Assembly: GCA_903889735.1 (NCBI GenBank)
Contig: CAISYQ010000145.1
Location: 1 to 36,334 of the forward strand
DNA length: 36,334 bases
Direction: 5' to 3'
Source of the DNA: an uncultured Methylibium sp.
GTDB taxonomy: Bacteria > Pseudomonadota > Gammaproteobacteria > Burkholderiales > Burkholderiaceae_C
Translations under genes and position numbers: made by a program
In this document: positions 1 through 10,219 of the stretch, piece by piece
How the letters are laid out: every line of letters begins with the position of its first letter
Numbering within the stretch: the first letter of the stretch is position 1
Notes under the pieces: model-generated
What the model was told of the DNA's origin: nothing
The model's input: only the letters and a program-made list of their open reading frames with translations
Database searches by the model: none

Positions 1-1
1 G

Positions 2-319
2 ATCGACCGGCGCATCCGTTTCCTGACCAAGCGGCTCGAGATCGCCGAGATCGCGGACCCGAGCGTCCACCATGGCCGCGACCAGGTCTTCTTCGGCGCC
101 ACCGTCACCTGCGCGACCGCCGACGGCAGCGAGCGCACCATCACCATCAAGGGCATCGACGAGGCCGACAGCCTGGCGGGCGAGGTGAGTTGGATCTCGC
201 CCATCGCCCGCGCCCTCCTCAAGGCCCGGGAGGGCGACCAGGTCACGCTGATGACGCCCGGAGGCCTGCAAACGCTCGAGGTGCTCGAGGTCCGCTACCC
301 CGCGCCGGCTGGCGCCTGA
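2..319 (+). CDS. greB: Transcription elongation factor GreB, C-terminal part (5' end outside window)
   Basis: The reading frame is open from the first bases and ends at TGA 317-319, giving 106 residues of the C-terminal part. GreB enters the secondary channel of RNA polymerase and stimulates transcript cleavage to rescue backtracked complexes. The visible part is the FKBP-like C-terminal domain. The run GEVSWISPIARALLKAREGD and the ending TLEVLEVRY are typical of GreB; the SWISP form favours GreB over GreA. The N-terminal coiled coil lies upstream of the window. The last 25 bases overlap the 3' end of the convergent pseudouridine synthase gene. Confidence 0.93.
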   Translation: MDRRIRFLTKRLEIAEIADPSVHHGRDQVFFGATVTCATADGSERTITIKGIDEADSLAGEVSWISPIARALLKAREGDQVTLMTPGGLQTLEVLEVRYPAPAGA

Positions 320-1128
320 TTGACGCCGACCCCGGCGGGCGCCTCAGTCACACCGGGTGCCGTGATGGCGGCTCCGGGCTGGGTACCGGCCGGCGCCACC
401 AGCAGTGCCCGCTCCGCCGCCCCCAGCCAGCGCCACTGACCGGGCGCCAGATCCTCGGGCAGGCGCAGCAGGCCGAAGCTGCTTCGGTGCAGTGCCTCCA
501 CATGGTTGCCCACGGCGGCCACCATGCGCTTGACCTGGTGGTACTTGCCTTCAGTCAGCGTGAGCCGCAGCGAGCGCTCGCCGCTGGCCTCGCAGGCGGC
601 GGCGCGCACCGGTACCGGGTCGTCCTTCAGCGTCACGCCGGCCAGCAGCCGCTCGATCTGCCCAGGCGTCACCGGTTCAGCGGTGCGGATCTCGTAGACC
701 TTGGGCAGATGGTGCCGGGGGTGGGTGAGCCTGTGCAGCAGGGGGCCGTCGTCGGTGAGCAGCAGCAGGCCAGTCGTGTCCTGGTCCAGCCGCCCGACCG
801 GCTGCACGTCGCGGCGGCGCAGCGGCGTGGGCAGCAGGCTCAGCACGCTGGGCCAGGCGCCCGGTTTGCGCGAGCATTCATGGCCAACCGGCTTGTGCAG
901 CATCAGCAGCGCCTGCGCGTGGAAGGGCCAGGGCTGGCCGGCGACCTCGAACACCAGGCCCTGCACCGGCACCTCGGCGTCGGGGTCCTCCACCACCTGC
1001 CCGGCGTGCCGCACCCGCCCGGCCAGCAGCAGGGCCTCGCAGTCGCGGCGCGTGCCGAAGCCCTGGCTGAACAGCACCTGGGACCAGCGCACCGGGCGGG
1101 CCCCTCGCTCCATGGGGGGGGTGCTCAC
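295..1128 (-). CDS. rsuA: RsuA-like 16S rRNA pseudouridine synthase
   Basis: Encodes about 277 residues. RsuA converts U516 of 16S rRNA to pseudouridine. An S4-like RNA-binding domain occupies roughly residues 14-60 (WSQVLFSQGFGTRRDCEALL), followed by the catalytic domain with the GRLDQDTTGLLLLTDDG motif; the catalytic Asp is about residue 115. KYHQVKRM and the GNHVEALHR region also fit the RsuA/RluB/E/F family. The chosen start is GTG 1128, which overlaps the TGA of the upstream acyl-CoA dehydrogenase (GTGA) and so suggests translational coupling; ATG 1113 is the alternative (272 residues). A longer frame upstream lies inside the dehydrogenase gene and is unlikely. The C-terminal tail after about residue 245 is low-complexity Ala/Gly/Pro. 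Assignment to RsuA rather than RluE or RluF is less certain than the family. Confidence 0.88.
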   Translation of the reverse strand: MSTPPMERGARPVRWSQVLFSQGFGTRRDCEALLLAGRVRHAGQVVEDPDAEVPVQGLVFEVAGQPWPFHAQALLMLHKPVGHECSRKPGAWPSVLSLLPTPLRRRDVQPVGRLDQDTTGLLLLTDDGPLLHRLTHPRHHLPKVYEIRTAEPVTPGQIERLLAGVTLKDDPVPVRAAACEASGERSLRLTLTEGKYHQVKRMVAAVGNHVEALHRSSFGLLRLPEDLAPGQWRWLGAAERALLVAPAGTQPGAAITAPGVTEAPAGVGVNQAPAGAG

Positions 1129-2267
1129 GCGAACACGCCGGCGGTGTCCTGCATTCCTGCCGAGACCTCGCCCAGGTGGTGCAGGGTGTCGCCGAAGGCC
1201 AGCTCCAGCATCGTCAAGCGCTTGAAGACATGGCTGGCGAGACAGGCGTCGGTCACGCCGATACCGCCGTGCAGCTGGATGCATTCCTGGCCGACGAAGC
1301 GCATGCTGCGGCCCAGCTGCACCTTGGCCTGCGAGAGCGCGTGGCGGCGGGCGTCGCGCGGCGCACCGAGCTTGAGCGTGGCGTAGTAGCTCATCGAGCG
1401 GGCCAGCTCCAGCTGCATCTTCACGTCGGCGATGCGGTGGCGCAGCGCCTGGAAGCTGGCGATCGGCGCGCCGAACTGGCGCCGGGTCTTCAGGTAGTCC
1501 ACCGTCACCGCCAGCAGCCGGTCCATCAGGCCGGTGGCCTCGGCGCAGGTGGCGGCGATGCCGATGTCCAGGGCCTGCTCCAGGACCGCATGGCCGGCCA
1601 AGGTGATCAGGGTCGCCGGGGCGCCGCTCAGCGTCAGCTCGGCGGCGCGGGCGCCATCCTGCGTGGGGTAGCCCCGCACCCCCACGCTCGCCATGCCCGA
1701 GGCGGCGCGGGCGAACAAAAAGAGGGCGAGGCCCTCCGGGTCGTCGACCGCGCCGGATACGCGGGCCGGCACGATGAAGGCATCCGCCTCGTCGCCGGCC
1801 GCGACGATGCTCTTGGCGCCGTCCAGAAGCCAGCCGCCACCCGTCGCCGTGGCACGGGTCGCCACATGGCGGCTTCGGTAGCGCGCGGCGCGCTCCTGCA
1901 GCGCCGGCACGACGAGCGCCGAGCCATCGGCCACCCGCGGCAGCCAGTCGGCCTGCAGCGCGTCCGGCCCCGCGGCCAGCATGGCGGGGGCCATCAGCGC
2001 GGCCTGTGCGTAGGGGGCGTGGACCAGGCCACGGCCCAGTTCCTCCATCACGACCATGGCCTCGACCGGGCCGAAACCCAGCCCCCCCTGGGCCTCGGGC
2101 ACGGCCAGCGCGGTCAGGCCCAGGCCCGCCAGCTCGGCATGCAGCTCCCGGCAGTGGCCGCCAGCGCGGGCGAGGGCGTGGCGGCGCTCGAAGCCGAAGC
2201 CCTTGGTCACCCAGCGCTGCACGGCCTCGCGCAGCGCGTTCTGGTCGTCGGTGAAATCGAAGTCCAT
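1125..2267 (-). CDS. Acyl-CoA dehydrogenase, PimD-like small subunit
   Basis: A 380-residue flavoprotein of the acyl-CoA dehydrogenase family, which introduces a 2,3-double bond into acyl-CoA with FAD as acceptor. It begins DFDFTDDQNALREAVQRW, a typical N-terminal helix. The C-terminal QCIQLHGGIGVTD motif contributes to FAD binding across the dimer. The sequence resembles the small subunit annotated as pimeloyl-CoA dehydrogenase (PimD) in Rhodopseudomonas. ATG 2267 is preceded by a strong ribosome binding site (AAAGGAGC). The gene starts 11 bases after the stop of a second, different dehydrogenase, so the two are probably made together and may form a heterotetramer, as known for paired dehydrogenases. 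The substrate cannot be read from sequence; dicarboxylic or medium-chain acyl-CoA is a guess from the PimC/PimD resemblance. Confidence 0.88.
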   Translation of the reverse strand: MDFDFTDDQNALREAVQRWVTKGFGFERRHALARAGGHCRELHAELAGLGLTALAVPEAQGGLGFGPVEAMVVMEELGRGLVHAPYAQAALMAPAMLAAGPDALQADWLPRVADGSALVVPALQERAARYRSRHVATRATATGGGWLLDGAKSIVAAGDEADAFIVPARVSGAVDDPEGLALFLFARAASGMASVGVRGYPTQDGARAAELTLSGAPATLITLAGHAVLEQALDIGIAATCAEATGLMDRLLAVTVDYLKTRRQFGAPIASFQALRHRIADVKMQLELARSMSYYATLKLGAPRDARRHALSQAKVQLGRSMRFVGQECIQLHGGIGVTDACLASHVFKRLTMLELAFGDTLHHLGEVSAGMQDTAGVFA

Positions 2268-2278
2268 GTCCGCTCCTT

Positions 2279-3457
<1,179 letters not shown>

Positions 3458-3463
3458 GGATCC

Positions 3464-4195
3464 CTATCGCTTTTCAAGGGTGAGCGTGTCGTTCTCGCGT
3501 TTCATCTGGAAACGCATCAGGAAGCTGTTGCCGAGCAGGATGTGGGGCATGGCCTCGGGCTGCACGACCGCCTGCACGTTGAAGGCATCCACATCGCCGA
3601 GCCGCACCACCCCGAGCGAGATGCGGTAGGCGCTCACCATGCCGTTGGCCGTGCTCAGCGCCACACGGGGCGACTCCTTGTAGACGAGGCCCAGACGGTC
3701 GGCCTCGGCTTGGCCGATCGACACCAGGGTCGCGCCGGTATCGACCAGGAAAGACGCGCCTCGTCCGTTGATCTGCCCGTTGGCCAGGAAATGCCCTTGG
3801 GCGTCGCTGCTGAGCTGGATCACACGCCCGCTGCCTGGGCTCGCGCTGCCACCGAGGTTGACCGCCGCCGCGCCGAGCCGCAGCACGCTGCGCTGGCCGT
3901 CCATCTCGATCAGGGCCTCGGCGTCGTCCAGGGACAGCAGCCTCACACCCCGCCAGGCATCACCCACGGCCAGGGCCCGCGGCGCGCCACCGTCGATCAC
4001 CAACAGCGCCTTCTGCCCCATGCTGCCCGCCAGGACCACCCGCAGCGCGGTGACCGGCACCACCGCCGAGGGCGCTGAGGCCATGGGGGCGGGCGCTGGC
4101 GCCTTGAGGATGGGCACGAAATTCGTCTGCGCCGCGGCCGCCCCAGCGAGCAGGCCGAGACTGGCCGCCCAGACGGCGGCGACCGGCGCGCGCAT
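3464..4195 (-). CDS. Secreted retropepsin-like aspartic protease (clan AA, TIGR02281 type)
   Basis: A 243-residue protein with a signal peptide (hydrophobic stretch at residues 4-22, likely cleavage after AAAA before QT), so probably periplasmic. Residues about 140-240 form a single-lobe retropepsin-like domain: SFLVDTGATLVSI carries the catalytic DTGA (D152), and ILLGNSFLMRF is the matching C-terminal hydrophobic-Gly motif. Such proteins act as homodimers. Residues about 48-108 (ALLVIDGGAPRALAVGD...VLRLG) resemble the homology region of GspC-type secretion proteins, a small beta domain. The substrate is unknown. It ends 6 bases before the dehydrogenase pair and begins 8 bases after the stop of yajQ, so it may share their transcript. 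Confidence 0.85.
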   Translation of the reverse strand: MRAPVAAVWAASLGLLAGAAAAQTNFVPILKAPAPAPMASAPSAVVPVTALRVVLAGSMGQKALLVIDGGAPRALAVGDAWRGVRLLSLDDAEALIEMDGQRSVLRLGAAAVNLGGSASPGSGRVIQLSSDAQGHFLANGQINGRGASFLVDTGATLVSIGQAEADRLGLVYKESPRVALSTANGMVSAYRISLGVVRLGDVDAFNVQAVVQPEAMPHILLGNSFLMRFQMKRENDTLTLEKR

Positions 4196-4203
4196 GCGGG
4201 CCG

Positions 4204-4692
4204 TCAGTCGCGGAAGTTGTCGAAGGACAGCGGCACGTCGGCCACGTCCTTGCGGATCAGCGCCATCGCAGCCTGCAGATCATCACGCTTGGTGCCGGTC
4301 ACACGCACCGTGTCGCCCTGGATGGCCGCCTGGACCTTGATCTTGCTGCCCTTGATCAGCAGCTGGATCTTCTTGGCGGTCTCGCTGTCGATGCCCGCCT
4401 TGACCTTGATCAGTTGCTTGACCTTGTCGCCGCCGATCTTCTCGACCTTGGCGCTGCGGTCGAGGAAGCGTGCATCGACGCTGCGCTTGGTCAGCTTGGC
4501 GGTCAGGACGTCCATCACCTGGCCGAGCTGGAAATCGCTGTCGCCATAGAGGGTGATGTCCTTGTCCTTGAGATCGACCTTGGCACTCGACCCCTTGAAA
4601 TCGAAGCGGGTCCCGATCTCCTTGCTGGTCTGGTCGATGGCATTGCGCACCTCGACGAGGTTGGGTTCGAGCACGGTATCGAAGCTGGGCAT
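4204..4692 (-). CDS. yajQ: YajQ family nucleotide-binding protein
   Basis: Encodes 162 residues, the normal length for YajQ. The start [20 protein letters not shown] and the segments [14 protein letters not shown] and [18 protein letters not shown] are diagnostic of the family, which has two ferredoxin-like domains. Members bind nucleotides, and in Xanthomonas a YajQ protein is a c-di-GMP effector affecting transcription; whether that role applies here is inference. The start ATG 4692 matches the conserved N-terminus. It is divergent from murB with only 42 bases between the two start codons. A c-di-GMP phosphodiesterase of the HD-GYP type lies 1.6 kb away, which may be coincidence. Confidence 0.95.
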   Translation of the reverse strand: MPSFDTVLEPNLVEVRNAIDQTSKEIGTRFDFKGSSAKVDLKDKDITLYGDSDFQLGQVMDVLTAKLTKRSVDARFLDRSAKVEKIGGDKVKQLIKVKAGIDSETAKKIQLLIKGSKIKVQAAIQGDTVRVTGTKRDDLQAAMALIRKDVADVPLSFDNFRD

Positions 4693-4734
4693 GAGGGTTC
4701 CGATGCGCGAGGTGGGATCGGTCAAAATTCTGCC

Positions 4735-5772
4735 ATGCCCGCCCCTTGCATCGAGCGCCGTGTCAGCCTGCGCCCCCACAACAGTTTCGGGCTGCCCGCG
4801 TTGGCCGAGCGGCTGTTGCGCGTGCGGCAGGAATCCGACCTGCGCGACGCACTCGCCGACCCGGCGCTGGCGGCCCTGCCCAAGTTCGTGCTGGGCGGTG
4901 GCAGCAACATCGTGCTCACCCACGATCTCCAGGCGCTGGTGCTGAAGGTGGAGATCGCCGGCCGCCGGGTGGTGTCGCGCAGCGAGTCGGGCGGGGTGGT
5001 CGAGGCCGGGGCCGGCGAGAACTGGCACGACTTCGTGGCTTGGACGCTGGACCAGGGCCTGCCGGGGCTGGAGAACCTGGCGCTCATCCCTGGCAGCGTG
5101 GGAGCCTCGCCGGTGCAGAACATCGGCGCCTACGGCGTGGAGCTGCAGGACCGTTTCGACTCGCTCGATGCCATCGATCTGCAGACCGGCGAGCCCATGA
5201 CGCTGGATGGCGCGGCCTGCCGCTTCGGTTATCGCGACAGCATCTTCAAGCGCCCCGGCCCGGGCGGTCTGGCGGGGCGCTGCCTGATCACGCGGGTGCG
5301 TTTCTCGCTGCCGCAGCCGCCCGTCGCGTCGCTGGGCTACCTGGACCTGGAGCGCCGCATCGCCGAGACCGGCATCAGCCACCCCAGTCCGCAGCAGGTG
5401 TTCGACTGGGTTTGCGCGATCCGCCGCGCCAAGCTGCCCGACCCCGCCGTGATCGGCAACGCCGGCAGCTTCTTCAAGAACCCGGTGGTGTCGCCCGAGC
5501 AATGCCGCGACATCATCGCCCGCGATCCGGAGATCGTGCACTACCCGCTGCCCGATGGCAGCTTCAAGCTCGCGGCCGGGTGGCTGATCGATGCCTGCGG
5601 CTGGAAGGGCAAGTCCATCGGCCAGGCTGGGGTCTACGAGAAGCAGGCGCTGGTGCTGGTCAACCGCGGCCAGGCCATCGGCGGCGAGATCATGACCCTG
5701 GCGCGGGCCATTCAGGAGAGCGTCTACGGCCGCTTCGGCATCCGGCTCGAGCCGGAGCCGGTGCTGCTGTAG
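4735..5772 (+). CDS. murB: UDP-N-acetylmuramate dehydrogenase MurB
   Basis: A 345-residue FAD enzyme that reduces UDP-GlcNAc-enolpyruvate to UDP-MurNAc with NADPH in cytoplasmic peptidoglycan precursor synthesis. The FAD-binding part shows [12 protein letters not shown] (about 53-64) and [20 protein letters not shown] (about 117-136). YRDSIFK supplies the active-site Arg (about 167), [10 protein letters not shown] the proton-donor Ser (S245), and the C-terminal RLEPEPVLL the active-site Glu. Length and motifs match the type I (E. coli-like) enzyme. The start ATG 4735 gives a protein beginning MPAPCIE; the open frame extends further upstream but over yajQ. No Shine-Dalgarno is visible, and a -10-like AT-rich hexamer lies just 6 bases before the ATG. 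Confidence 0.96.
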   Translation: MPAPCIERRVSLRPHNSFGLPALAERLLRVRQESDLRDALADPALAALPKFVLGGGSNIVLTHDLQALVLKVEIAGRRVVSRSESGGVVEAGAGENWHDFVAWTLDQGLPGLENLALIPGSVGASPVQNIGAYGVELQDRFDSLDAIDLQTGEPMTLDGAACRFGYRDSIFKRPGPGGLAGRCLITRVRFSLPQPPVASLGYLDLERRIAETGISHPSPQQVFDWVCAIRRAKLPDPAVIGNAGSFFKNPVVSPEQCRDIIARDPEIVHYPLPDGSFKLAAGWLIDACGWKGKSIGQAGVYEKQALVLVNRGQAIGGEIMTLARAIQESVYGRFGIRLEPEPVLL

Positions 5773-5864
5773 CAGCGGCGACGGGCGCTTTTTGTGCTCC
5801 TCCGCCGGTGGTTCGATCCACTCCCACCCAGCGACACCCATTGACTTTCACCGAGGGTTTTCCG

Positions 5865-6260
5865 ATGAGCACATGGCAACGCAAGGGGCCGAATGAGGCC
5901 TACACCCCCGAGGAGACCCAGGCCCGCCTCGAGGCCGAGCTTCCTCACTGGTACCTGGAGAACGGCTGGATCCGGCGGAAATACCGCACCAGCAGCTGGA
6001 AGTCCTCGCTGATCGTGGTGAGCACCGTTGGTCACCTGGCCGAGGCCGCCTGGCACCACCCCGACCTCGCGATCAGCTACGGCTTCGTGATCGTCAAGCT
6101 GATGACGCACGATGCCAAGGGCATCACCGAGAAGGACTTTGCGCTCGCGAAGAAGATCGAGGAGGTGATCCAGTGGCAACCGGCCCGGGAGCCCGACGCC
6201 GTGCTCGAGGGCACGCCGAACGACGATGTGCGCTTCAAGTACGTCAAGTACGACAACTGA
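5865..6260 (+). CDS. Pterin-4a-carbinolamine dehydratase family protein
   Basis: A 131-residue protein of the PCD/DCoH family, which dehydrates 4a-hydroxy-tetrahydropterin during cofactor recycling. The family motif is intact: EAAWHHPDLAISYGF (H64, H65) and THDAKGITEKD (H82), matching the E-x3-H-H-P...H...D pattern. The N-terminal half (residues 1-55) is longer than in PhhB and has the W/Y-rich run YLENGWIRRKYRTSSWK. ATG 5865 has an ACCGAGGG ribosome binding site about 8 bases upstream. It lies 92 bases after murB on the same strand. No phenylalanine hydroxylase gene is present here, so its partner reaction is unknown; a role in molybdopterin or another pterin pathway is possible. Confidence 0.88.
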   Translation: MSTWQRKGPNEAYTPEETQARLEAELPHWYLENGWIRRKYRTSSWKSSLIVVSTVGHLAEAAWHHPDLAISYGFVIVKLMTHDAKGITEKDFALAKKIEEVIQWQPAREPDAVLEGTPNDDVRFKYVKYDN

Positions 6261-6311
6261 GGTCTCCTCACCGAGCCTCTCTATCGCCCACGCGATCGAA
6301 CCACGGCCAAA

Positions 6312-7589
6312 TCAGCTTTGGCTGAAGTGCTTCAGAACCAGCTGCCTCAGAAGCTCGCGCGCTTCGGCTTCGCTGCACTGCGCCAGACGCTCAAAAATCG
6401 GCCGCGCCATTGGCCGGAACCGGGCCACGATCGATGGGTCGAAGTGACTGCCAGCGTCTCGCTCCACGATCACCATCGTGGCGTCAAACCCCAGGGGTTC
6501 CTTGTACGGCCGGCGCGAGCAGAGGGCGTCAAAGACATCCGCCACGGCAAAGATTCTGGCGGCCAGCGGAATGCTTTCTCCAGCAATTTGGCAGGGGTAG
6601 CCGCTGCCATCCCACTTTTCGTGATGCGCCGCCACCACCGCTTGGGCACCATCCAGCCAGCCCATTCCCATGACAATTTCCGAGCCCTGGGTCACGTGCG
6701 TGCGCATGACATCCCATTCGGCCGCGTCCAGCTTGCCAGGCTTGAGCAGGATGGAATCTGGAATGCCAATCTTGCCGACGTCGTGAAGAAAGCTGCCTGC
6801 AATCAGCGCCTGCATGGCGTTGCCTTTGATGCCCATGCTTTCCGCGATTCTGGCGCTGATCCAGGCGACCCGGTAGTTGTGGGCTCCCGTGTCGGAGTCG
6901 CGTTTGGCAATTGCCCGACCGAGTGCCTCCATCATGGAAATGTGGGAGTCCAGGATCTCGCGCGCCTTCTTTTCATTTTCAGTGGCCAGGGACACGACCA
7001 CAGGATAGAGCGCCAGCCCGCACAGCAGTGAAGCCAGGCAGACCATCAGCGCCACCGTCAGCGAGCTTGCATACAGCTGCTCGTGTTGCCAGGCGGGCAC
7101 CACGCGCACGCCCTCGAAGTAGCCGGTGATCGGCGGATCGGATGCCACGCCAGCGCCTTGGGTGGCGGCGTGGAGGGGTACAAACACACGAAGCAGCCAG
7201 CTCCCGCCCGCCAGCCTCAGGCTTTCGTAGGACTCCGTGGTGTAGGTCGGCGTGCCGTGCTTGGGCAACGAGGGTTCGACGGCTTGGCCCTGCGCGGTGA
7301 AGGCTTCTGCCAGCTTGCGGCCCCGGCTGTCATAGATCTCGGCGATGTCGAACAAACCGCCAACGATCATCTTTGCGGCGGCTGTCGCATGCTGGTCCGC
7401 CGAAGGGCCATTGAGGTCGATGGCGTCGAAATGATGCAGCAGCCGCCCCGACTCCTCCACAGCAAGAGACACGGTGCCCGCCTCCGCGTTCTCTCTTGCC
7501 ACCCACCAGGCCAGCGGGCTGGCCAGCGAGGCGAGCAGGATACTCACGGCCGCAATGCGCCATGCGGCTCGCCTCTTGGAAGCATTCAT
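6312..7589 (-). CDS. Membrane HD-GYP domain cyclic-di-GMP phosphodiesterase
   Basis: A 425-residue inner-membrane protein. Two membrane segments (about 11-31 and 173-200) enclose a periplasmic sensor region of about 140 residues. A short linker leads to the HD-GYP domain (about 215-425) with SFLHDVGKIGIPD (HD at 269-270) and HHEKWDGSGYP (GYP about 330-332), all metal ligands apparently present. HD-GYP proteins hydrolyse c-di-GMP to pGpG or GMP. ATG 7589 is preceded by AGGGAGAC; upstream open frame is out of context with the next gene. GC content is visibly lower than in its neighbours (55-60% in sampled lines against about 70%), hinting at transfer. It is convergent with the pterin dehydratase gene. 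Confidence 0.92.
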   Translation of the reverse strand: MNASKRRAAWRIAAVSILLASLASPLAWWVARENAEAGTVSLAVEESGRLLHHFDAIDLNGPSADQHATAAAKMIVGGLFDIAEIYDSRGRKLAEAFTAQGQAVEPSLPKHGTPTYTTESYESLRLAGGSWLLRVFVPLHAATQGAGVASDPPITGYFEGVRVVPAWQHEQLYASSLTVALMVCLASLLCGLALYPVVVSLATENEKKAREILDSHISMMEALGRAIAKRDSDTGAHNYRVAWISARIAESMGIKGNAMQALIAGSFLHDVGKIGIPDSILLKPGKLDAAEWDVMRTHVTQGSEIVMGMGWLDGAQAVVAAHHEKWDGSGYPCQIAGESIPLAARIFAVADVFDALCSRRPYKEPLGFDATMVIVERDAGSHFDPSIVARFRPMARPIFERLAQCSEAEARELLRQLVLKHFSQS

Positions 7590-7729
7590 GGGGAGATTGT
7601 CTCCCTGGCGGCTCCACGGATTCCGCGTCGCGGCCCCATGCTGCACCTGCCGCAGCGCCGCCGGTGCCCCAGTGAAGCGGCCCCAGGCCCATCCACTTCG
7701 TCGCGGACCCGGCGCAGCGGCCGAGGGAG

Positions 7730-8347
7730 TCAGCGCAGGCCGCGGCTGTTGTCGCCAGGGGCCTCGCCGGGGCGCTGCTGCCAGCCGAAGGCGTGCGAGC
7801 GCCAGAGGTCTCGGTAGTCGTAATCGGTGCCCAGTGCGAGGTTGAGGCGGTTGTAGGAGGCGAAGTCGCTCACCAGGTGCACCAGCTGCAGGATGCCCTT
7901 GTCGCCCAGGCCCTGCGTGCGCAGCGCCGCCATGTCGGTGTCGCCGACGGAGGCCGGATCGGCATTGACCTTCAGCGCAAAGTCCAGCAGTGTGCGCAGG
8001 CGCACATCGGCGACCGCGCCGACCCCCTTCTCGGCGACCTCGGCCACATAGCTCTCGGCGGTGCCCAGGCCGTAGTTGAGGACGGTGCAGAAGGCGGCCG
8101 TGCAGTAGGCGCAGCCGTTTGCTCGCGAGACCAGGATCCCGACATGCTGGATCTCCGGCATCGACAGCTCGCCCTGCTGCCACAGCACCTGCGTGGCGCC
8201 GAGCTTGGCCTTCAGGAACTCCGGGAAGTTCAGCTCCAGCAGGAAGTGGTTGGGCACGGCGCCCTCGACGGAGATGACCCAATCGAAGATCGCGCGGATG
8301 ACCGGGTCCTGGATGGACTCGGGCTGGATCAGTGGAAGGCGTGCCAT
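7730..8347 (-). CDS. AhpD-like / carboxymuconolactone decarboxylase family protein
   Basis: A 205-residue all-helical protein of the AhpD/CMD superfamily, most members of which are peroxidase-related redox proteins. The redox motif region reads ANGCAYCTAAFCTVL, giving CxxC at C79/C82. In AhpD a His follows the second Cys by four residues; here that position is Phe86, with an extra Cys at 87. The disulphide chemistry may therefore differ. The rest (LLELNFPEFLKAKLGAT; VRLRTLLDFALKVNADP) matches the uncharacterised peroxidase-related group. Start ATG 8347 has only a weak AAGAGA site. It is 63 bases downstream of the argG stop on the same strand, separated by a strong hairpin. Confidence 0.82.
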   Translation of the reverse strand: MARLPLIQPESIQDPVIRAIFDWVISVEGAVPNHFLLELNFPEFLKAKLGATQVLWQQGELSMPEIQHVGILVSRANGCAYCTAAFCTVLNYGLGTAESYVAEVAEKGVGAVADVRLRTLLDFALKVNADPASVGDTDMAALRTQGLGDKGILQLVHLVSDFASYNRLNLALGTDYDYRDLWRSHAFGWQQRPGEAPGDNSRGLR

Positions 8348-8383
8348 GGCGATCTCTTGTGTTCAGGGGGTGAGAAGGGGTGG

Positions 8384-8403
8384 CCTGCCGGCAAGCCGGC
8401 AGG
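8384..8403 (-). terminator. Hairpin after argG, candidate terminator
   Basis: A near-perfect 9-base inverted repeat (CCTGCCGGC, AA, GCCGGCAGG) starts 7 bases beyond the argG stop. The minus strand then reads CCACCCCTTCTC, pyrimidine-rich but not a true U-run, so intrinsic termination may be partial. Confidence 0.5.
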
Positions 8404-8410
8404 GAGCGGT

Positions 8411-10219
<1,809 letters not shown>

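Noticed and set aside
1129-1284. A longer N-terminus for the RsuA-like protein, starting inside the dehydrogenase gene
   Set aside because: The extra residues are Arg/Pro-rich low complexity and the overlap with the dehydrogenase would be 160 bases; the GTG at the stop codon is a better start.
8348-8410. A perfect small palindrome as a regulator operator site for the AhpD-like gene
   Set aside because: The hairpin at 8384-8403 lies immediately after argG and is better explained as its terminator; no second copy of the motif was seen near other promoters.
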